Assembly (NCBI GenBank): GCA_922989275.2
Contig: OV277863.1
Coordinates: 17,822,001 to 17,886,000, forward strand
Source: Gari tellinella
Taxonomy: Eukaryota; Mollusca; Bivalvia; Cardiida; Psammobiidae
DNA: 64,000 bases
Reading direction: 5' to 3'
The notes beneath the pieces are model-generated. The model saw nothing but the letters and a program-made list of their open reading frames with translations, did not search any database and had not been told where the DNA came from. Every line of letters begins with the position of its first letter. Within the stretch, counting starts at the first letter, position 1. A program made the translations under genes and the position numbers. This document shows, piece after piece, positions 1 through 10,247 of the stretch.

Positions 1-57
1 TGATCTGGCTCTGACCTGTTTGACCGCTATTTTAAGAAAGAATAATTGTTTCGCACT
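1..57 (+). mobile_element. MITE-A 3' end, cut by window edge
   Basis: The first bases (TGATCTGGCTC, CTGTTTG, AAGAAAGAATAA) match the right half of MITE-A as seen at 10002-10247, with about 30 bases missing between the palindrome arm and the terminal AAAGAATAA block. The left part lies outside the window. Confidence 0.6.
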
Positions 58-298
58 GCACTTAATATGTACAAACTTATTTACAAGAGTAACAGTCGTT
101 CAAGTAAGTTTATCAGAAGCGAAATGAAACCACTTAAAGGGCTCAAACATCAAATAAACAGGATAAAGTAAATTACCTAATTACCGTGTTTCCATAAAAG
201 CGACATGGAACACAATAAAAGGGAAGCACATTCGATTCTAGCGACAAGTATAATCGTCGTTAACAAATATTGTACTAGTTAAGCTTGTCATTGTACTA

Positions 299-368
299 TG
301 CAAACAGTGCAGAGCCTAGTCGTAGGGTTCCTAATGTAGCCCATCGATCCGAGTCTGCACTGTTTGTA
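299..368. repeat. Palindrome, MITE-F-like core
   Basis: Outer arms GCAAACAGTGCAGA and TCTGCACTGTTTG are inverted complements around a degenerate middle. The same arm type (AAACAGTGTAGA / TCTACACTGTTT) recurs at 21305-21378 and 25439-25517. No clear outer ends are visible here. Confidence 0.55.
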
Positions 369-444
369 CTTTTCAAAATACGTATATTCAAGTTAAACCT
401 AAATATCAAAATAGACTATTCTAATTGCAAATTGGATTTTTCCC

Positions 445-656
445 TTAACCCTTTGCCTGCTGGTCGCGACTTTATTGATTTTTGCAAACAGTTTAGATCC
501 AGATCAGACGCCGCGTAACGCGGCGTCTGATCTGTATCCAAACAGTTTGACACTCGTCTTTATGTTTCTTAACTTAAAAGGGATATATCTACCTTTAACA
601 AACTTTGCAGACGACGATTTCGAGGCAGACGACATCACCGCAGGATAAGGGTTTAA
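445..656 (+). mobile_element. MITE-C copy (TTAA type)
   Basis: Bounded by TTAA at 445-448 and 653-656, with CCCTTTGCC at the left end and AAGGG at the right. The centre (484-550) is a near-perfect palindrome, GCAAACAGTTT...GATCAGACGCCGCG and its complement. TTAA targets and CCC-starting ends are typical of piggyBac-type elements. There is no coding capacity. Confidence 0.75.
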
Positions 657-1181
657 AGTATCATAAATCAGTAGAGACACGTGCTAATATAGTCTTATAG
701 TAAATAACAGAGTTGACAAGAGAGAAAAAATAAGCATGGCATAATGACTCCTTTGATTTGAAGCATTGTATTCATAACTTGGAAATAAAAATTATTAAAA
801 CGTCAAAACGTCATTTACTCTATATGACGTGTTGACGTTAACGTGCCAAAAACGTCTACAGCATTTTATTTATCGTTACGTCATTAAATTGTATAATAAT
901 TAATTCCTTGAAAAAGCCTAACGGCGAAACGTCGGAGGATAAATTAAAAACTTAAATTCGTGTTGGAGTTGTTATTTTTTCTAATATTCATAACTTGGAG
1001 AAATCCATATAGCTTCAAGCAAGAGAATTAACTCTTGTAAATACCTCATATGAATTTGAGGCATCTTGCTCACCCAATATGGTTTTTAAGGGGTCTTCTC
1101 GTGACCTCGATTGACCACAATCGGATGTCTAAAATCTAGTAGGAGGTAAGATAAATGATAATATAAATGCATGATCACATA
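657..1181. other. No gene recognised
   Basis: AT-rich sequence without a supportable gene. At about 800-845 several ACGTC/GACGT words lie close together in both orientations (CGTCAAAACGTCATTTAC, then ATGACGTGTTGACG), a small imperfect inverted repeat. Confidence 0.5.
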
Positions 1182-1420
1182 CAGTGGAGAATATGTTATT
1201 CTTTCCCGTTTAAATTCAAACGTACGCAAAGCACTAAAACGTAGAAAAGAACAACTTTGGACAATTCTGATAATTCTTGTTTATCTTGGTGGCAAACAGA
1301 TTGGAGCCTGATCAGACGCCGGGTTACCCGGCGTCTGATCTAGCTCCAAACTGTTTGCACTGCAAATAATAGTTTTAGCGTAAACGCGTTTATTGGGAAA
1401 GAATAACAGATTCTCCACTG
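1182..1420 (+). mobile_element. MITE-A copy
   Basis: Starts CAGTGGAGAATATG and ends AGATTCTCCACTG, flanked by TA on both sides (1180-1181 and 1421-1422). Sub-terminal blocks are CTTTCCCGTTTAAA on the left and AAACGCGTTTATTGGGAAAG on the right. The palindrome core is at about 1293-1358. CAG ends plus a TA duplication suggest a pogo/Tigger-type non-autonomous element; that class call is inference. Confidence 0.85.
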
Positions 1421-1439
1421 TACGTTTTTACAGTATACT

Positions 1440-1701
1440 AAGTGGAGAAGACGATGTTAATCTTTCCCGTTTAAACGGAAACAAAACGTAAACGCAATAC
1501 AGCAAGCTATATAAACTAATAATAATATAAAATTTCGAGCGATGCATGTACATGTATGTCTTTTTCCGATTTTGAACAGTTAGGAGCCTTATCATACGCC
1601 TGGTAACACAGCGTCTGATTTGGCTCCGAATTGTTTGCAGTGGTCATACGGATTTAGCAAGAACACGTTTGTTTGGAAAGAATAACGATTTCCTCACTCT
1701 T
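1440..1701 (+). mobile_element. MITE-A copy, diverged
   Basis: AGTGGAGAAGACG, then CTTTCCCGTTTAAACGGAAAC, a degraded core (TTAGGAGCCTTATCATACGCC ... GCGTCTGATTTGGCTCC), and GGAAAGAATAACGATTTCC at the end. It lies about 20 bp after the better-preserved copy at 1182-1420. Confidence 0.65.
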
Positions 1702-1783
1702 TAACAAACATAACGTATGCTTATTACCAATTAAAGCACAGTTAGTTTAACTAAAGCTTACTCTGTTTTTGTTTCTGGCTAAA

Positions 1784-2378
1784 CAGTGCACCCTCTCTAC
1801 AACAACACCGAATGGGAGACACAGATTGTGTGTGATGTGTGATGTTCGAAGACAGTTGTTAAAGGGAGGACACTTGGCTTACATCGGAAAACAGCTTGAA
1901 TCCAGACCAGGCGTCTGATCTTTGCTTAGCTGTTTGTCACTCGTCATTATGTTGTTTTAGTCAAAATGTTCAATATGTAAATTTGAGCAAAACAGCAGAC
2001 GATAACTTTAAGCATACGATATTGCATTAGTGAAAAGGTTGGACAAAATTGCCTTTTTGGGTACAGTGGAGAATCTGTTATTCTTTCCCAATAAACGCGT
2101 TTACGCTAAAACTATTATTTGCAGTGCAAACAGTTTGGAGCCAGATCAGACGCCGGGTAACCCGGCGTCTGATCAGGCTCCAAACTGTTTGCCACCAAGA
2201 TAAACATGAATTATCAGAATTGTCCAAACGTTGTTCTTTTCTACGTTTTAGCGCTTTGCGTTTGCGTACGTTTGCGTTTAAACGGGAAAGAATAACAGAT
2301 TCTCCACTGTAACAGCGGTGGGTGCTGTTGCAAAGAGGGACTTGTTGTTCAGATGGCCGTTATGGGGAAGGAACACTG
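1784..2378 (+). mobile_element. MITE-B copy, split by a MITE-A
   Basis: Left end CAGTGCACCCTCTCTAC; the right end reads GGAAGGAACACTG followed by TA. The B core palindrome at about 1888-1940 is shortened. The body continues (AACAGCAGACGATAAC, GAAAAGGTTGGACA, TTGCCTTTTTGGG) up to 2061, stops, and resumes at 2312 with CAGCGGTGGG. The gap is exactly a MITE-A with TA on each side. Intact copies at 24454-24824 and 59878-60229 show the uninterrupted order. Confidence 0.8.
2064..2309 (-). mobile_element. MITE-A copy nested in MITE-B
   Basis: Full-length 246-bp copy in reverse orientation (AATAAACGCGTTTACGC near the left end, TTTAAACGGGAAAG near the right), with TA at 2062-2063 and 2310-2311. The palindrome reads GGAGCCAGATCAGACGCC ... 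GGCGTCTGATCAGGCTCC. Its place inside another element shows it moved after that MITE-B was fixed. Confidence 0.9.
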
Positions 2379-2514
2379 TACCAAAGTTAACACAACACGA
2401 GTAATGATTGTTTTTGAGGTCGTGATGTTTATGTCCACCGTGTAATTATCTGTTCACTGTGTAAAACAACCCGTTGGGAATTTGTCGTCTGTGCAAAACT
2501 GGAAGAAGAGGTTA

Positions 2515-2758
2515 CAGTGGCGAAAACGTTATTCTTTCCCGTTTAAACGCAAACGACACGCAAACGCATCGCAATAAAACATAAAAAGACAACTTTTCGA
2601 CATTTCTCACTATTCATGTTAATGTGATTGGCAAACAGTTTGGAGCCTGATCAGACGCAGGGTTACCCGGAACTGATCTGGCTCCAAACTGTTTGCAATG
2701 GAAATAAAAGTTTTAGCGTAAACGCGTTTATTGGGAAAGAATAACGTTGTTTTCACTG
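2515..2758 (+). mobile_element. MITE-A copy
   Basis: CAGTGGCGAAAACG ... TTTTCACTG with TA at 2513-2514 and 2759-2760. It has the variant sub-terminal AAACGCAAACGACACGC and a core with a small loss on the right arm (CCCGGAACTGATC), so the hairpin is no longer perfect. Confidence 0.85.
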
Positions 2759-2999
2759 TAGTCCATTGTGCAAATGTTTTCTTGTCCGTTAGGAATATAC
2801 CATGGGATAGAATAGTGAAACTTCATCGCCTCAGGAACTATTTAGATTAGTTTCTGAAGTTTAAACTATTTTATATCTATACCTTGAATAATTATCAAAT
2901 TATCACATAGCCGATTAACTAAGTTTTATGCAATAACCACATGGGTACGATGAAATCATTTCTGCTCTGTTCTATGTCAGTATACTCTTTTATAACTTT

Positions 3000-3058
3000 T
3001 GCAAACAGTAAGAATTCAGATGAGACGCGGCGTCTCATCATAATCCAATTTGTTTGAC
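3000..3058. repeat. Isolated palindrome core remnant
   Basis: TTGCAAACAGTAAGAATTCAG followed by ATGAGACGCGGCGTCTCATC and a matching right arm ending TTTGTTTGACA. It is the core module seen in MITE-B and MITE-C with a shortened centre and no recognisable ends around it. Confidence 0.55.
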
Positions 3059-3514
3059 ATGCTGACCTTATTTTGGAAAGAAATGTAAATATAGTATTTT
3101 GATAACAATAACAGACGGCAATAGTATGTAGCAATCAAAGAGTTTAACATTTTCTTCATATTGTATGGATCATCTGGTTTAATCAACCATTTATAGTTAG
3201 ATATAATTTATGATACATACATTTATCCATTGTATCGATTTAGTTAGACATACATGTAGCTCATCAAAACATGAAAAAATATCCAAAGTAGCTAAACTTG
3301 TAAAATAAACCCCTGCTTTATATAGAGGTTTAAGTACGTATACCTTTAAATCATATATAAAACTCAATCTACTACGAACAGTTTTATTCTGAATTACTAT
3401 TAATATAGGGTAATCAAAAATGGAAAGTATTTCAAAGGAAATAATTAATTTCGTTGAAGTATAGACTCTTTTCATCAGACTCATTTCATTAAAATCCTAT
3501 AAGAAAACAGCAAA

Positions 3515-3675
3515 TACTCCGATCAGGCACCTGTTGAAGGGGCTGTCAGGTCTGGATCACCACTTTTTTTAAAAAACGGGTCGAAATACATTAAGAAAAG
3601 TAGAAAAGTAAACAGTACAGACCCTGATCAGACACCTGCTAATGGAGATGTCGGATCTGGATATACACTGGTTTT
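3515..3675. repeat. Two diverged palindromes in direct order
   Basis: Two related imperfect palindromes follow each other: CCGATCAGGCACCTG...GTCTGGATCA at about 3518-3560, and CAGACCCTGATCAGACACCTG...GTCGGATCTGGAT at about 3615-3665. Each is followed by a T-rich stretch and the same words (CGGGTCGAAATACATTAA / CGGGTCAAGATATATTGA), so a unit of about 110 bp appears duplicated. Confidence 0.45.
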
Positions 3676-3776
3676 GCTTTTGTTTTTTTAAAAAATAAGC
3701 GGGTCAAGATATATTGATAACAGAAGAATAGTAAAAACACTCCCGTTGTTCTTTGTTAAACGTTCTATATACTTAC

Positions 3777-3927
3777 CAAGGTCAAACTTGGTGATGTCCA
3801 ATTTATCAACTCCTAATTCCTTGGAGGAAAAAACGAGCCTCTCTAGTAAAAAGTCGCAGGAATCTTTTAAAACTGCATTACCTAATTTAAGTAAAATGCC
3901 GACACCAACCAGCCCAAGAGACGCCAC
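3777..3927 (-). CDS. Candidate internal coding exon, unknown protein
   Basis: Read on the minus strand, a T-rich tract ending in TTATTTTAG directly precedes an open segment, which ends at CTTG followed by GTAAGTATAT, a near-ideal donor. The 151-bp exon encodes about 50 residues, beginning VASLGLVGVGILLKLGNAV and including DFLLERLVFSSKELG and VDKLDITKFDL: a hydrophobic start, then an amphipathic helix-like stretch. Phase is 0 at entry and 1 at exit. I do not recognise the family and could not identify neighbouring exons, so it could be one exon of a gene with long introns or a relic. Unlike other open frames here, it overlaps no recognised repeat. Confidence 0.4.
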
Positions 3928-4067
3928 CTAAAATAATCAAATAGAAACCGTATTAAACGCTCCGTAACCTTAATATTGCCACGGTATATTCGACTTTGTA
4001 GTTGTCGTCTGCAAAATACATTTACTTTGGATTTAACATTTTTTTAAATTAGAAAAACAACTGAAGA

Positions 4068-4520
4068 AGGGTGTTGAACAATTTGAATTCAGATCAGGCG
4101 CCGCGTTAACACAGCGTCTTCTCTTGATCCAAATTGTTCTCAACAACAGTGAACGATTCCAACTGAGTTAAACGTTAGGTTTCAAGAGGTGCTCAGTTAA
4201 GGCGGTTTAAAAACGCTTTTATTCTAAATGAGTGAATCCGACGTTCGTTTAAAACATGTAGCAGCTTAATGCAGGACAGCAACATGGAAGCAGATGACAT
4301 ATTGCGAAGACAGAAATGACCCGTTAAACAGAGTCGCTGTCGTATTATTGTCAGCTTATGTCTATCGGTCTTGTTGGCGTTTTCGACAAGGGAAACCTTG
4401 ATATCAACTCCTGATTCCTGGCGCCGCGTTTACACATCGTCTTCTCTCAATATAAATTGTTTTCAACAACAGTGCACGATTCCGACTAAGTTAAACGTAA
4501 GGTTTAAAGAGATGTGTCAC
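4068..4520. repeat. Degenerate direct duplication with MITE-C-like core
   Basis: About 115 bp at 4075-4195 (GGCGCCGCGTTAACAC, AAATTGTTCTCAACAACAG, CGATTCCAACTGAGTTAAACG) is repeated in diverged form at 4399-4515 (GGCGCCGCGTTTACAC, AAATTGTTTTCAACAACAG, CGATTCCGACTAAGTTAAACG). Both parts contain half of the palindrome core. No ends are clear. Confidence 0.5.
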
Positions 4521-4558
4521 GTGGCGTCTGATCAGGATCCAAACTGGCAGTGAAATGG

Positions 4559-4806
4559 TTAACCCTTTCATGATCGAAATATTCAGGAGTGTTTTACCCC
4601 TTCACCGTTTCATTGTCGTCTGCTTCAATTTTGTTGTGTTCAATGTCGTTTTAACGTTAAAAAGTAAGGCAGTAGGACTGAAAATATTTCAGAACGAATG
4701 TCAAACAGTTTGGTTCCTGATCAGATGCCGCGTGACGCGGCGTCTGATCAGGATCTAAACTGTTTGCAAACGCGCTTTTAAGCGTCATTGAGAGCGAAAG
4801 GGTTGA
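4559..4806 (+). mobile_element. MITE-C copy, well preserved
   Basis: Starts TTAACCCTTTCATG and ends GAGAGCGAAAGGG-TTGA, so the right TTAA carries one change. The core (about 4702-4768) is a strong palindrome, TTCCTGATCAGATGCCGCG / CGCGGCGTCTGATCAGGATC. The right shoulder AAACGCGCTTTTAAGCGTCATTGAG is characteristic and is the site used by a nested insertion in the copy at 14461-14874. Confidence 0.85.
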
Positions 4807-5178
4807 ACAATTAGTGTCATTGCCTCGTCCTTTGCTACGCGATAACAAGTCCTCATTAATGAGGTTTCGCTGGTGGAGCAACTCCCATTTTATATTGTCG
4901 AAATCAAACGTGCTAAAAAAGCTATTAAGTCTGCTCGTGCTATCAAAGTGACAAAATCCATGATGACAAATTGCCACTTGCTTAGAAAAAACTCACGAAA
5001 AAAGAAAATTATAATATTGTTGAGAAAAGTTATTAAAAAGGTGATTGTTGAAATCAAATTTGGCCCTAGGAACGTTAATGGAATGCATTTATTTTAAAAC
5101 TGAAATCGCGTGTATCTACTCCATTCTGCAACGAAGTGCATCGTCCAAATCCATTTCCAATAATATGAAACACATATG
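4807..5178. other. No gene recognised
   Basis: A lysine-rich open frame exists at about 4873-5097, but its composition follows the A-rich DNA and no domain is visible. I do not call it a gene. Confidence 0.5.
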
Positions 5179-5384
5179 CAGTGGAGAAGACGTTATTCCG
5201 TCTCCCATTGAAACGCAAACAAAACACAAACGCAATGCACTACAATAAAAAAAAATAACGAAATTTCTGTGTACATGTTTTTATTTTGACCTGACTGGAA
5301 ACCAGTTTGGAGCCTGACCAGAACAATGGTCAACATAGTTTCAGTGGCAACGCATTACTTGGGAAAGAAAAGAGTCTTCTCCAC
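5179..5384 (+). mobile_element. MITE-A copy, internally deleted
   Basis: CAGTGGAGAAGACG and TAAAAAAAAATAACG on the left; core left arm TTTGGAGCCTGACCAGAAC; the right core arm is largely lost and the right end is AAAGAAAAGAGTCTTCTCCAC. Loss of one palindrome arm is the main change from full-length copies. Confidence 0.65.
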
Positions 5385-6085
5385 GTTAGCATAAAAGAGA
5401 TCGCTAGAGCGTATGGTTAATGTTTTGTCTTTACATCTCCGTTCGGGCTCGAAATACGACCGAGCTCTTTGACGTATTTCGTTAAATGTATGTTGTTTAA
5501 CACAAATAATCTCCTTATCAATATTTACGTGTTTATAAAGGCGTCTGATATCCATTTACAAGATTTGTTAAGGAAATTGGTTCTTTACTATCTGTAACAT
5601 ATATTGCCGCTTTTCTGAAAACAGTGTACACGTGTTCATTAAAAACAAACAGCTTTCTCAGAAACTGTCTGAGCAGGGCCTGGATCTTTTTCAAAAAAGA
5701 TCTGTCGAACGTAACTATTCACTCTTTGGAAAAGTTGTCCTGATAGTATTAGGCAATATACCAATTCAAATGAAAAAACGTTTATACTGGATTGAGTTTT
5801 ATAAAATATTGTTCAACAGTAATTAAATTAATGTACACGTTGTCAAACAAAAATGAGAACGATTGATAGTCATCTTCCAAAAGCAATGACAATAGTTCCT
5901 ATACAACATTAGCTAAGGATACTAAAATATAACAGAAGCCCTATCTGAGTGCTTCGATCAGGGCTTGCATGTTCGTCGTGTTACAATATATTATTGTAAA
6001 ACAACAACCCTAAATAGTTAAAATTAACTAGATTTGATTTAGAACTTGGGAGTGATCATTTTAAGTTTCAGGGGTCAATGAGTTA
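5385..6085. repeat. MITE-F-like relic, no gene
   Basis: The end of this stretch (AAGTTTCAGGGGTCAATGAG before TTAA at 6082-6085) matches the right end of MITE-F at 25384-25618, and CTGAGTGCTTCGATCAGGGC at 5946-5965 looks like half of its palindrome. The rest is AT-rich with no recognised gene. Confidence 0.4.
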
Positions 6086-6478
6086 AAGGCATTATTGATA
6101 CTTACAGAAATGTTTGAATCAACATTTGAAACATAATGTGCTGTTTGGCTGTTTCCTATATACCTAAATAAGTCATAAACTATGACACACTGGTGATAAT
6201 GTTATATGTCCTCAAATAATATGCTTATGCTACTTCGTCCATCCACATATACGACACATTCTGCAAACTAGAACAATATATATTTTACAGAAGGCTTTCG
6301 CATATACCATAGATGTGCACAACCTTAGGATATGCTTTATTGTTTAGAATAATTACGGCTAGTTAAATTAAGTAATTGTTTTCATACATGGTTCATACAT
6401 ACAACTAGGGGTTAAATGTGTGATTTCAGACACAGCTATCTCTCTAGTAATGTCGTTTATTTGATTTAAGTATCGTTG

Positions 6479-6630
6479 TTAACCCTTTCATTCTCAATGA
6501 CGACTTAAAGTGCGTTTGCAAACAGTTTGGGCCCTGATCAGACGTCGCGTAAGGCGGCCTCCGATCAGGGCCCTAACTATTTGACACTCGTTTCGAAATT
6601 CCGTCAGTCATAATATGGATAGGGTTTTAA
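6479..6630 (-). mobile_element. MITE-C copy, short form, reversed
   Basis: TTAA at 6479-6482 and 6627-6630. The left end CCCTTTCATTCTCAATGACG is the complement of the MITE-C right end. The core GGGCCCTGATCAGACGTCGCG...CCGATCAGGGCCC is a good palindrome. At about 144 bp the element lacks much of the far arm. Confidence 0.75.
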
Positions 6631-7892
6631 AGTTAATGACTGGAAAACATCATGATCAAGATATTATCCTAGATTAAAAAATATATGTTATTTTCAGTCG
6701 AATTTTAACAGAGCTTTATATCAGTAATAATCATGTTTTGAACCGCCCTCAGAACGCACCAGAGGCCATCTAGGATTAAAAGAAAATGCGACCGGACCAT
6801 ATTGGGTAGGGTAGGGTAGGCCTGGTAGGGGTTACAGATTAATGACTGCTGATAGAAAGGCAACCTGTCAAAAAATGTATGACACAATCCTAGATTGAAT
6901 AGTTTATGTCATTTCGAGTCATTTTTGTACATAGCTTTATGTTTTTATTTTAACAGTTTGGAATGCTAGAAAGGCCCCATGAACGCACCAAAGACCATCT
7001 AGGAATAAAATATTCGCGAGGCAGAATGCCCCCGGACCCACCTAGTACTGTACACAAATTGATCTGCGACATATACGCCATAACCAACACTGGAATCTCT
7101 GTTGCAACTCCTCTAAAAAGATGGTCCTTAATTCTAAGGATGAAATAGAGGGCTCTGGAGTGAGAACAAACACTAGTCCGAGTTCAACGATGACGACCAG
7201 TCCTAGCCCCGAAACTTCAACATGTGAAGCTCACTAAACAAAACCTGCAGACAAGCCTGGTTCAGCTATATAGTATCCCCATATTAAAGGCGTAAGTCTG
7301 TAATACAGACCATTTTGGGAGAGACGGTAAACTCTTTGAACATTTTCATTCTGCTGCATCTGCAAATATTCCTGAAGCAAGTCAGACTTCCCTGGGAGCA
7401 AGTCAAACTTCTCTTGGACCACCCTTTTTAGATATAGGTGGCCTAGACATCAAAGGCAGACTAACTATGTCTGACATATATAAATCTAGAACTATATATA
7501 ATAAATATAAACTGGTCATGCAAAGCTAGAGGCCTTTAAATTAGAAGAATTTTTAACCTTGCAAATGCGGTTATTTATGAAACAAAACCATTAAATTGAA
7601 AACAATAAGTGGAAATCAAGCGCATGAAAAGCTCCCTAACACATGTCAGAAACCACTTTTTTCACATCGTTATTTTAAAAAAAAACAACGGGGGGAGGCC
7701 CGGGCCCTCATCCCCATATGCAGGAAAGGGGTTGCTTCGGTCGCCAGTCCGTGCCGAAAAGTGCGTAATTTTTTTTAAAGTATGCACTAGACGGCACTAC
7801 AGCGGTGAAGGAGATAAAAACTCTCGACAAATTTGTCCTGAAAGGATTCAACGTGTAGTTTAAACATGAAGTAATGGTTTGATGCATCTATA
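6631..7892. other. No gene recognised
   Basis: A short GGGTA repeat occurs at about 6806-6822, and two related segments start at about 6770 and 6982 (AACGCACCAGAGGCCATCTAGGAT / AACGCACCAAAGACCATCTAGGAA in spaced form), a degenerate duplication. A homopolymer-rich spot (A9 then G6) lies near 7677-7696. Nothing codes convincingly. Confidence 0.45.
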
Positions 7893-8080
7893 CAGAGCGA
7901 AATTCGTTATTCTGTCCTAATAAACGCGGTGGTTTTGAAATAATTATTTCCATGGGAAACAAAATGGATCCTGGTCGAACCCCGTGTAACCCGACATCTG
8001 ATCATGCTTCATATTGTGCGTCACTCAGATAAACATACGTCATCATAAGAAATATTCAAAGGCTGTCATTTTCAATTTAT
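7893..8080 (-). mobile_element. MITE-A relic, reversed
   Basis: GAGCGAAATTCGTTATTCTG, CCTAATAAACGCGGT, TAATTATTTCCATGGGAAAC, a decayed core (GGATCCTGGTCGAACC ... CGACATCTGATCATGC), and ACTCAGATAAACAT follow the order of a reversed MITE-A. Ends are lost. Confidence 0.5.
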
Positions 8081-8263
8081 TACAAACCGTCGATATATGG
8101 ATAGAGTTGAGATTGCATACTACATTAGTATACAATGTCATGTACTAGGTACTAGAAATGTTTGGATTGAATATCCTTTAACTTAGACAATAACATTTCG
8201 TGTACATGTAACTGTTTAACGGAGATTTTTTATTGCTAAAGACGGGATGATAAAAACGGAATA

Positions 8264-8393
8264 TCACCACAGTGTGTAATCCGCGGTCTTGTATCAGTTC
8301 GAGTTGGTTTTGTAATCCAGATCACACGAGAGGCGTTACGCCGTAGCAACCAATTCGAACTGATACAAGACCGCGGATCACACACTGGTGATT
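8264..8393. repeat. Hairpin with 45-bp arms
   Basis: The left arm (about 8264-8310: ATCACCACAGTGTGT, CCGCGGTCTTGTATCAG) and right arm (about 8349-8393: CTGATACAAGACCGCGG, CACACACTGGTGAT) are almost perfect complements around a 38-bp loop. It is unrelated to the GATCAGACGCCG core. The left flank GCTAAAGACGGGATGATAAA recurs as GCTAAAGCTGGATGATAAA near 8986, so this hairpin may sit in a larger repeat. Confidence 0.75.
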
Positions 8394-9087
8394 TTCCTTT
8401 TATTATATGCCTAAACTGTTTCGGACAAAATCTATATAATCTTATTATGTTGTTCAACCAAATGATCATTTTGTATAGATCTAGAGGCATACGTGTAAGT
8501 TAAAACTCCTCCGTACGCGTATATGCTATCATACACTACTTTCGGAAGTCATGTGATCACCAATAACTACCTCCTTATTTATATTGATGACGTATTGATT
8601 TGTTCCTGATCGATTTAGAAGTAGCTTTGGAAAAATAACGTTCATTTAAGCGTTTAAGGGTATGAATTGAACTGTTTTAAGCATTATCCTCTGCAGGAAA
8701 ACAGTACAAGTGAGTGTTGTGGGTTATTCATTCTTAAAATGGAAATGTTTTGTTCAAAGTTCATCAAAGCTTGGTTTCAACTGTTTTAAAAATAATACGG
8801 AAACCTGGAATTTCGAAACGTTACGCACACGGCTTCTTTATATAGATGTGTCGTGTATAACTTGTACTGCATAAAAGCCGTGACGTCATCATCTGGTACG
8901 AATCATCTGATACGGAAAAAGATTGTTGGGTCTGTATTTGCTTGCATTTATGAAAATGTATGTAATAAACGGAGATACTGGACTGCTAAAGCTGGATGAT
9001 AAAAACATCGTAATGACCATGACTGTATATGGAGGGCGACGTATTTCGTATCTAATCAGTGCGTTTGTAGTAAAACAATGCTGTATA

Positions 9088-9398
9088 CAGTACTGAACCT
9101 TATTAAATTAACAATTTTTGCGATTCGCTTGCGATTCGATGGTAATTCGCTTGCGATTCAAAAAAGTAACTTTACCCTCAGGTAAGTTTTCTTGACTGGT
9201 GTATCTCACAAATGTTCGCAAATATGCCTCCGTTAATTATTTCGATTCTATTTTTGTCACAACCGCTTCTGAAAATTCGCGTAAAAATATTCAAGCGTAG
9301 GATTTGTTTTTGAAGCGCCCGATTCGATGGCAATTCGATGGCAATTCGATGGTAATTCGCTTGCGATTATCTATTAATTTTAATAAGGTTCAGTACTG
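9088..9398 (+). mobile_element. 311-bp TA-flanked inverted-repeat element
   Basis: Terminal repeats CAGTACTGAACCTTATTAAA (left 9088) and the exact complement ending at 9398, with TA on both sides (9086-9087, 9399-9400). Near each inner side are clusters of CGCTTGCGATTCGATGG / AATTCGATGGC words, direct repeats of about 11-12 bp. TA duplication plus CAG ends suit a Tc1/mariner/pogo-type MITE. There is no coding capacity. Confidence 0.8.
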
Positions 9399-9479
9399 TA
9401 CATGTAATATATTTCAAGTAACCTAGTGCAAGATCAGATGCCGTTCAACTACTTTACTGCCATGATGTCATCAATATTA

Positions 9480-9622
9480 AAAAACTGTCATCTGCATTTT
9501 CTTCTCAAATTTAAATCAAGGTATTTTTACTTAAAAGCTGTTACGAGTGTCAAATAATTTGGATCCTGATCAGACGTCGAATCACGCGGCGTCTAATTAG
9601 GATATAAACTGTTTGCAAATAA
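9480..9622 (+). mobile_element. MITE-C relic
   Basis: CATCTGCATTTTCTTCTCAAA, GAGTGTCAAATAATTTGGATC, a CTGATCAGACGTCG core and TGCGGCGTCTAATTAGGAT arm, then AAACTGTTTGCAAA. The outer CCCTTT ends are not recognisable. Confidence 0.55.
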
Positions 9623-10001
9623 CCATCGTACATGTACTCGAGGTAAAGCAGTGAATGCATTAACTCGGCTCCAAACCTTTTGTCGATCAGCTTTTGAAAA
9701 GCGTTATTGTTAAAAATGTTATTTAGTATCTTTTAAAGTATTGAGTTTAGTTTTTATTTAGACGGGAATTAATAAGCTTCCCCCACTATATTACGAGCAA
9801 TTTTCATTATTGACAATCTCTGTAATGTCAACTGACATCTTAAACGGAACGGCAAATTAGGAAAGACATTAAAAAATCTAATCAACTTCAACTTACCATG
9901 AAAACGGTATTCAGAGACAGTAAAATCTTTCTTGTGGTTTTCTGCAGTCTCCCACTTCGCTGATTTTGTCCGTGAATTGGCATGATTCACTGTGCCACAT
10001 A

Positions 10002-10247
10002 CAGTGGAGAATCTGTTATTCTTTCCCGTTTAAACGCAAACGTACGCAAACGCAAAGCGCTAAAACGTAGAAAAAAACAACTTTTGGACAATTCTGATAA
10101 TTCTTGTTTATCTTGGTGGCAAACAGTTTGGAGCCTGATCAGACGCCGGGTTACCCGGCGTCTGATCTGGCTCCAAACTGTTTGCACTGCAAATAATAGT
10201 TTTAGCGTAAACGCGTTTATTGGGAAAGAATAACAGATTCTCCACTG
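10002..10247 (+). mobile_element. MITE-A, reference-quality copy
   Basis: 246 bp flanked by TA (10000-10001 and 10248-10249). Order: CAGTGGAGAATCTGTTATTC; GTTTAAACGCAAACGTACGC; AAAACGTAGAAAAAAACAAC; ACAATTCTGATAATTCTTG; core palindrome 10119-10185; AGTTTTAGCGTAAACGCG; TTATTGGGAAAGAATAAC; AGATTCTCCACTG. The core arms match except for one position (CCTGATCAG left, CCAGATCAG in the complement of the right) around a single central T. It makes short open frames on both strands, but these recur in every copy and are not genes. Confidence 0.9.

Noticed and set aside
1182..2758. CRISPR array suggested by regularly repeated palindromes
   Set aside because: Spacings are irregular, each palindrome sits inside a complete transposon with target duplications, and other content is eukaryotic.
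6806..6822. Telomere-like GGGTA repeat
   Set aside because: Only about three units and not the TTAGGG repeat expected in molluscs.
9982..10233. Overlapping open frames on both strands of MITE-A copies, also at 60247-60842 and 2049-2312
   Set aside because: The same peptides appear in every copy on both strands because the DNA is palindromic; they follow the MITE and not a gene.
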